DNA of 27,494 nt, taken from NCBI RefSeq assembly GCF_900545205.1, contig NZ_UQYC01000016.1:1-27494 (forward strand). Reading direction: 5' to 3'. This document shows, piece after piece, positions 22,713-27,494 of the stretch (its first letter is position 1; the number at the start of each line of letters is the position of its first letter). The notes under the pieces are model-generated. The model did no database searches. It was not told the origin of the DNA and saw only the letters and a list, made by a program, of their open reading frames with translations. The translations under genes and the position numbers were made by a program. Source of the DNA: an uncultured Veillonella sp. GTDB lineage: Bacteria; Bacillota; Negativicutes; Veillonellales; Veillonellaceae.

Positions 22713-24017
22713 TTATAGTAGTGTATCACTGATTTTTTTGAAAGCTTCATCAGCTACGGCTAATGTGCGTTCGATTTCACTGCTCTTGTGGCAGATAGAT
22801 ACGAAGTTACTTTCATAAGGGCTTGGTGCATAGTAAATACCATGGCTCAAGTTATGGTGGAAGAACATTTTAAATTGTTCTTCATTGCACGCTGCTGCAT
22901 CATCAAAATTCTTAACTGGTTTATCAGTGAAGAAGATGGTGAACATGGAGCCTACACGTTGTACTACAACAGGCACATTGTATTGGGCTGCCAAACGTTC
23001 AAAGCCTTCACAAAGGGCGATAGTTGCGTCTTCTACTTGTTTAAAGATAGTTGGATCTCGTTGCAAAATGGAAAGCGTTGCAAGACCAGAAGTAACGGCA
23101 ATAGGGTTACCGCTCAATGTACCAGCTTGATAAATAGGACCAGCTGGTGCAATTTGATTCATAATCTCACGGGAGCCACCAAATACAGCAAGTGGCATGC
23201 CACCGCCAACGATTTTACCAAGGCATGTAAGGTCAGGTTTAATATTGTAACGTTTTTGTGCACCACCACTACTAGCGCGGAAGCCACACATTACTTCGTC
23301 AAAGATTAATAATGCGCCATGAGCCTTAGTTACTTCTCGCAAGGTTTCAAGGAAGCCTGGTTCTGGAGGCACACAGCCCATGTTACCTGCTACAGGTTCT
23401 ACGATGATAGCCGCAATAGTATCGCCGATTTCGTCGAATAATTTGCGAACTGCATCAGAGTCATTGTACGGCAATGTTATGGTATTTTCTGCTACACCTT
23501 GAGGTACACCAGGGCTATCTGGCACGCCAAAGGTAGCAAGGCCAGAGCCAGCTTTCACCAAAAGTGCATCACTATGACCATGGTAACAACCAACGAATTT
23601 TACGATGCGATCGCGACCAGTATAGCCACGAGCTACGCGCAACGCACTCATAGTCGCCTCTGTACCGGAGTTAACGAGTCGGATAACCTCCATAGATGGC
23701 ATGAAGGCTTGCACCTTTTTAGCCAATTCTGTTTCTAGTAGTGTAGGCGCACCATAACTAGTGCCGCGAGGAATCGCCTCTTGCAGGCTTGCGATAACCT
23801 CAGGGTTCGCATGGCCCAAAATCATAGGGCCCCAACTTAACACATAGTCGATGTATTCGTTGTTGTCGATATCATAAATACGGCTACCGCTAGCGCTGCT
23901 GATAAACGGAGGGTTAGAACCTACGCTGCGGTAGGAACGAACAGGACTGTTTACGCCACCTGGCATATAACGTTTAGCCTCTTCAAAGGCTTTTTCAGAT
24001 TTACCGAGTTGGAACAT
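22713..24017 (-). CDS. hemL: Glutamate-1-semialdehyde 2,1-aminomutase
   Basis: This 434-residue PLP enzyme converts glutamate-1-semialdehyde to 5-aminolevulinate in the C5 route of tetrapyrrole synthesis. Family motifs run in order: GGVNSPVRSYRSVGSNPPF, RLVNSGTEATMSALRVARG, IVEPVAGNMG, LIFDEVMCGFR and CLGKIVGGGMPLAVFGG (PLP Lys at about residue 268). The length matches the family. The ATG follows AAGGAGAAACC, 9 bases after the hemB stop, so the two are cotranscribed. Its presence shows that ALA is made from glutamyl-tRNA here. No oddities seen. Confidence 0.97.
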   Translation of the reverse strand: MFQLGKSEKAFEEAKRYMPGGVNSPVRSYRSVGSNPPFISSASGSRIYDIDNNEYIDYVLSWGPMILGHANPEVIASLQEAIPRGTSYGAPTLLETELAKKVQAFMPSMEVIRLVNSGTEATMSALRVARGYTGRDRIVKFVGCYHGHSDALLVKAGSGLATFGVPDSPGVPQGVAENTITLPYNDSDAVRKLFDEIGDTIAAIIVEPVAGNMGCVPPEPGFLETLREVTKAHGALLIFDEVMCGFRASSGGAQKRYNIKPDLTCLGKIVGGGMPLAVFGGSREIMNQIAPAGPIYQAGTLSGNPIAVTSGLATLSILQRDPTIFKQVEDATIALCEGFERLAAQYNVPVVVQRVGSMFTIFFTDKPVKNFDDAAACNEEQFKMFFHHNLSHGIYYAPSPYESNFVSICHKSSEIERTLAVADEAFKKISDTLL

Positions 24018-24026
24018 GGTTTCTCC

Positions 24027-25001
24027 TTACTTTTGTAACCATTTAGCAATATCTATAGCATGGTACGTAATGATGATTTTAGCACCGGCGCGCTTCATAG
24101 AAAGCATTGTTTCCATAACGAGGCGTTCTTCGTCGATAAGACCAGCTGCAGCAGCGGATTTAACCATCGCATATTCGCCAGATACATTGTATACCGCTAC
24201 AGGCAATTCATAGCGGTCACGTGTTTCACGAACGATATCCAAGTAGGACAAGGCTGGTTTAATCATGATAATATCAGCACCTTCAGCGATATCCAGCTCG
24301 ATTTCTCTGAAAGCTTCCAAGCGATTAGCTGGGTCCATTTGATAGGACTTGCGATCACCAAATTTAGGAGCCGAGTTAACAGCACCACGGAATGGACCAT
24401 AGTAAGCGGATGCGTATTTTGCAGCATAGCTCATAATAGATACATTAGTATAACCTGCCGCATCAAGGGCTTCACGGATAGCACCTACACGGCCATCCAT
24501 CATATCGGATGGAGCCACCATATGGGCACCTGCTTCCGCTTGGCTTACCGCTACTTTACAAAGCAATGGCAATGTTTCATCATTTAAGATTTCATGGTCA
24601 TCAATCATGCCACAATGGCCTGTTGTTGTATATTGACACAAGCAAACATCAGCTACCACCAATAGGTTTGGCACAGCTGCACGGATGGCTTTGATAGCTT
24701 GTTGTACAGGTTGGGACATATCCCATGCAGAGGAACCTTGTTCATCTTTATATGTAGGAATACCGAAGATTTCTACGCCAAGAATACCAAGATCATATAC
24801 CTCTTGAGCCATTTTTACAGCTTCATCAACGGATAAGTGGTATTGGCCTGGCAACGTATCGATTTCTTTTTTGATACCTTCACCAGGAACGATAAATAAT
24901 GGATAAATTAAATCAGTTACGTCGAGTGTCGTTTCCCGTACCAAATCACGCATTTCTGGATTGATACGCAAGCGGCGAGGACGGTATGTTAAATCGTACA
25001 T
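24027..25001 (-). CDS. hemB: Porphobilinogen synthase (delta-aminolevulinate dehydratase)
   Basis: This 324-residue enzyme joins two 5-aminolevulinates to porphobilinogen. The metal site VADVCLCQYTTTGHCGMID has the three Cys ligands of zinc-type enzymes, although the usual His in YTSHGHCG is Thr here. The two Schiff-base lysines are visible in ASAYYGPFRG-adjacent SYAAKYASAYYGPFRG and IMIKPALSYLDIV. The N-terminus RPRRLRINPEMRDLVRET is typical. The ATG follows GGAGGATTAC, and the Shine-Dalgarno overlaps a short palindrome (25007-25028). It is 102 bases after the cobA-hemD gene, in the same direction. Confidence 0.97.
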   Translation of the reverse strand: MYDLTYRPRRLRINPEMRDLVRETTLDVTDLIYPLFIVPGEGIKKEIDTLPGQYHLSVDEAVKMAQEVYDLGILGVEIFGIPTYKDEQGSSAWDMSQPVQQAIKAIRAAVPNLLVVADVCLCQYTTTGHCGMIDDHEILNDETLPLLCKVAVSQAEAGAHMVAPSDMMDGRVGAIREALDAAGYTNVSIMSYAAKYASAYYGPFRGAVNSAPKFGDRKSYQMDPANRLEAFREIELDIAEGADIIMIKPALSYLDIVRETRDRYELPVAVYNVSGEYAMVKSAAAAGLIDEERLVMETMLSMKRAGAKIIITYHAIDIAKWLQK

Positions 25002-25006
25002 GTAAT

Positions 25007-25028
25007 CCTCCTATAGGCCCTATAGGGC
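25007..25028 (-). promoter_or_regulatory. Palindromes overlapping the hemB ribosome-binding site
   Basis: CCTATAGG (25010-25017) and GCCCTATAGGGC (25017-25028) are two adjacent perfect palindromes. The hemB Shine-Dalgarno, GGAGG on the minus strand (25007-25011), overlaps the first. A leader hairpin could hide or expose the site, which is an inference from symmetry alone. Confidence 0.4.
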
Positions 25029-25103
25029 TCATTAAAATCTTAGAAGCTAGCTCCTATGAGATATTGTTATTCCATAAACAGAAACAACTATATGCTATCC
25101 TTA

Positions 25104-26618
25104 TTAAGCCTTAGCATCATTTATGATAGCGTTAACTAAGCCATCAGTTGTATATACATCGCTGATGACAGCAGGTTTAAGACCTGCACTCATAGCTGTA
25201 GCAGCTGTGATAGGTCCGATGCAAGCAATCTTAGTATTACCTAATAGTTTCAATGCATCATCGCCCAATAATTGAATTGTATTGGTTACTGTAGAGGAAC
25301 TTGTAAACGTAATGTAGTCTACAGTACCTGCAGTTAATGCATTGATTAATGCTTCTTGTTGAGATGTATCTTGTGTCGTTTCATATAAACGCAAAATATC
25401 TACATCTATATCATGATGACGCAAAGAGCGTGGAATTACGTCGCGCGCTACTTTTGGTTGGATGAGCAATACGGAGTCCCCTGCTTTGATCTCTTCTTCA
25501 AGAGCCTTTACAGCAGATTCAGCTTTATAGTCTACAGGAATAATATCTGGAACAATGCCGTATTTTTGAAGTTCACGAGCTGTAGCACAGCCAATAGCTG
25601 CCACTTTAGAATTACCTAATGCACGTGTATCCTTGCCCTCTTTATAGAGAGCATCAAAGAAGTAACGAACCCCTTCACCAGATGTGAATACGATGCATTG
25701 GTATTGTTTTGTATTATTGATGATACGACGATCTTCATCAAACAACTCCAATGGAGATGTTTTAATCGCTGCCGCTTCTACTACATTAGCACCTTGAGCT
25801 GCTAATTTTTCGCGGAATGCACTAGCTTGGGAGCGAGCCCGTGTAACTACAATAGTTTTACCGAATAACGGTTTATTATCGAACCATTGTAATTTTTCAC
25901 GAAGGTTAACTACATCGCCTACTACGATGATAGCTGGCGCTTTTAGTTGTGCCTTTTCTACGTCTTCTACTACATGTTCAAGGGTAGATACGAGAACTTC
26001 TTGAATCGTTTTTGTACCCCAACGAACAAGCGCTACTGGTGTAGAAGCTGGACGTCCATGAGCCATCAATTTTTCTGCAATAGTAGGCAAGTTGCCAACA
26101 CCCATTACAAAGCAAAGTGTATCTACCGCTGTAGCAAGGCCTTCCCAATGAATGCCAGATACGGCTTTAGTTGGGTCCTCATGACCGGTTACAACCGCAA
26201 AGGATGTAGCCATAGCGCGTTGTGTTACAGGAATACCTGCATAAGCAGGGGCTGCAATTGGAGATGTTACGCCTGGTACGAATTCAAATGGTACACCAGC
26301 TTCCCCAAGGGCCATCGCCTCTTCACCACCGCGACCGAACACGAGTGGATCACCGCCTTTTAAGCGCGCTACGATTTTTCCTTCTTTACCTTTTTGAACT
26401 AATAACTCGTTGATTTCCCATTGGTGCATTGTGTGATCTTTACATTGTTTACCAGCGTAAATCAATTCTGCATCTGGGCGTGCCCATTCGAGTAAATGAG
26501 CATCTGCTAAATAGTCATATACAATTACATCTGCTTTTTCAATGCATTCGCGACCTTTTACAGTAATGAGTTTAACATCGCCAGGGCCTGCACCGATTAG
26601 ATATACCATACCTGTCAT
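25104..26618 (-). CDS. cobA: Fused uroporphyrinogen-III C-methyltransferase / uroporphyrinogen-III synthase
   Basis: This 504-residue protein combines two steps. Residues 1 to about 245 are the SAM-dependent methyltransferase: VYLIGAGPGDVKLITVKG, VARLKGGDPLVFGRGGEEA, FVPGVTSPIAAPAYAGIPVT and VTGHEDPTK. Residues from about 250 (LFGKTIVVTRARSQASAF) to the end are a HemD synthase, with IVFTSGEGVRYFFDAL, KVAAIGCATARELQKYG and DYITFTSSSTVTNTIQLLG. It closes hydroxymethylbilane to uroporphyrinogen III and methylates it to precorrin-2 for B12 and siroheme. Such fusions are known in Firmicutes. The ATG overlaps the hemC stop by four bases (ATGA). The ribosome site is GAGGAAGGAATC. Confidence 0.96.
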   Translation of the reverse strand: MTGMVYLIGAGPGDVKLITVKGRECIEKADVIVYDYLADAHLLEWARPDAELIYAGKQCKDHTMHQWEINELLVQKGKEGKIVARLKGGDPLVFGRGGEEAMALGEAGVPFEFVPGVTSPIAAPAYAGIPVTQRAMATSFAVVTGHEDPTKAVSGIHWEGLATAVDTLCFVMGVGNLPTIAEKLMAHGRPASTPVALVRWGTKTIQEVLVSTLEHVVEDVEKAQLKAPAIIVVGDVVNLREKLQWFDNKPLFGKTIVVTRARSQASAFREKLAAQGANVVEAAAIKTSPLELFDEDRRIINNTKQYQCIVFTSGEGVRYFFDALYKEGKDTRALGNSKVAAIGCATARELQKYGIVPDIIPVDYKAESAVKALEEEIKAGDSVLLIQPKVARDVIPRSLRHHDIDVDILRLYETTQDTSQQEALINALTAGTVDYITFTSSSTVTNTIQLLGDDALKLLGNTKIACIGPITAATAMSAGLKPAVISDVYTTDGLVNAIINDAKA

Positions 26619-27494
26619 TTTATGATTCCTTCCTCTATGAGAGCATCCACAATATGTTTGCCACCTTCTTCATATAAGGCTTTTGCAAGGTTTTTACCAA
26701 GAATTTCAGCTTTTTTTGCTGGGCCAGAAATTTCTCCTTCGTATACCGTTTTACCGTCGAGGGAAGCAATCATGGCCTTTAATGTCAATTGACCTTTATG
26801 GATAGTACCATGTACCCCCATCGGCACTTGGCAACCACCATTTAACTGACGCAAGAAACTACGTTCCCCTTCAACGGCATAGCGTGTAGCTTCGTCGTTA
26901 ATAGGAGCTAGCATTTCAAGCATTTCCGTATCGTCAGCACGGCACTCGATAGCGAGAGCACCTTGACCAACGGCAGGAATCATTTCATCAGCTTTAAAGA
27001 CTTGGGTAATTTGATCATCTAAGCCTAACCGTTTTAAACCTGCTTGTGCCAAGATAACACCATCTAATTTTTCTGTTTCAATCTTGCTCAAGCGAGTTTG
27101 TACATTGCCACGGATAACCTCCACCTTAAGGTCTGGTCGCACATGCAATAATTGGGCTTGACGGCGCAAGCTACTTGTACCGACGCGAGCACCTTCAGGC
27201 AATTTATCTAATGTTCTATACACAGGGCTCACAAGTGCATCGTAAGGAACTTCACGGGCGGAAATAGCGCCTAAAGTAAGACCTTCTGGCAACTCTGTAG
27301 GCATATCTTTCAAGCTATGTACGGCGATATCAATGTCGCCTTTATGCATGGCCTCTTCTAGCTCAGCGGTAAATAAACCTTTACCACCAACTTGAGCCAG
27401 TGGTTTCTCTAGGATACGGTCACCCTTTGTATTAAAGTGAACTAGCTCTACCGTAATATTGGGGTACAGACGTTGTAATTCTGCACTAATATGT
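26615..27494 (-). CDS. hemC: Hydroxymethylbilane synthase (porphobilinogen deaminase), N-terminus cut by window edge
   Basis: The frame stays open to the right edge: 48 more residues precede the ATG at 27349 (TVELVHFNTKGDRILEKPLA, then QVGGKGLFTAELEEA), so that ATG is internal. The enzyme polymerises four porphobilinogens to hydroxymethylbilane. Visible motifs are DIAVHSLKDMPTELPEGL, RVGTSSLRRQAQLLHVRP, VIRGNVQTRLSKI, AVGQGALAIECR and LNGGCQVPMGVHG, where the Cys carries the dipyrromethane cofactor. About the first 15-20 residues are missing off the window. It is the first gene of the visible part of the hem operon and overlaps cobA-hemD by four bases. Confidence 0.97.
   Translation of the reverse strand, partial: HISAELQRLYPNITVELVHFNTKGDRILEKPLAQVGGKGLFTAELEEAMHKGDIDIAVHSLKDMPTELPEGLTLGAISAREVPYDALVSPVYRTLDKLPEGARVGTSSLRRQAQLLHVRPDLKVEVIRGNVQTRLSKIETEKLDGVILAQAGLKRLGLDDQITQVFKADEMIPAVGQGALAIECRADDTEMLEMLAPINDEATRYAVEGERSFLRQLNGGCQVPMGVHGTIHKGQLTLKAMIASLDGKTVYEGEISGPAKKAEILGKNLAKALYEEGGKHIVDALIEEGIIK

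Noticed and set aside
22788..23309. Plus-strand open frame opposite hemL
   Set aside because: Antisense to a confidently identified gene, with shadow-like composition.
24060..24587. Long plus-strand open frame opposite hemB
   Set aside because: It lies wholly antisense to a well-supported enzyme, is rich in residues produced by reading conserved codons backwards, and has no ribosome site.
27347..27349. Apparent hemC start codon at 27349
   Set aside because: The frame continues for 48 more codons with conserved hemC sequence to the window edge, so this ATG is internal.
1..27494. CRISPR arrays, insertion sequences, rRNA or tRNA genes
   Set aside because: I saw no regularly spaced repeats, transposase-like frames with terminal repeats, or structural RNA signatures anywhere in the window.

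Overview
The window looks like a chromosomal segment of a Veillonella-type Negativicute (anaerobic, diderm Firmicute). Base composition is AT-rich, ribosome-binding sites are Bacillota-like (GGAGG or AAAGG), intrinsic terminators end in U-runs, and the gene content fits: pyruvate:ferredoxin oxidoreductase, a citrate-lyase-type cluster, K+-type pyruvate kinase, DnaE1, and a tetrapyrrole operon with a CobA-HemD fusion. The genus is an inference from gene content and codon style; no rRNA gene is present. Apart from a LysR gene and the small gene behind it at the left end, every gene is on the minus strand.

Layout. (1) 1-2350: the start of nifJ (minus) diverges from a LysR regulator (plus), which overlaps a one-helix membrane protein; a two-way terminator follows. 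A 41-base dyad lies between the divergent genes. (2) 2361-5009: a secreted protein of unknown function and an MFS organic-anion transporter whose promoter is overlapped by a perfect inverted repeat. (3) 5014-6793: a three-gene unit of an unknown acidic protein, a DUF4261-like protein and a small cupin. (4) 6917-11486: a DASS-type anion transporter followed by citD-citE-citF, with a terminator after citF and a LysR-type operator motif upstream of the transporter. (5) 11549-19411: a run of closely spaced genes (YgjP-like metalloprotease, dnaE, pyk, BI-1/YccA membrane protein, LysR regulator) ending in a strong terminator. (6) 19516-21958: an AT-rich accessory island of small membrane proteins, including two tandem paralogs, an unlisted 41-codon gene and a startless C-terminal gene fragment, with its own promoter and terminator. 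(7) 22056-27494: hemC (cut by the window end), cobA-hemD, hemB, hemL and an XRE regulator, closed by a terminator.

How it works together. The hem genes make glutamate-1-semialdehyde-derived uroporphyrinogen III and precorrin-2, the precursors for B12 and siroheme. The transporter plus citDEF would import and cleave a citrate-like acid, and pyruvate kinase and pyruvate:ferredoxin oxidoreductase handle pyruvate.

Most notable: the CitD acyl-carrier subunit has no serine where the phosphoribosyl-dephospho-CoA group is normally attached (Lys15 is there instead), and no citC, citX or citG accompanies it. This suggests the lyase may work without the normal carrier chemistry. The accessory island at 19.5-21.9 kb is the other place where something undescribed may sit.
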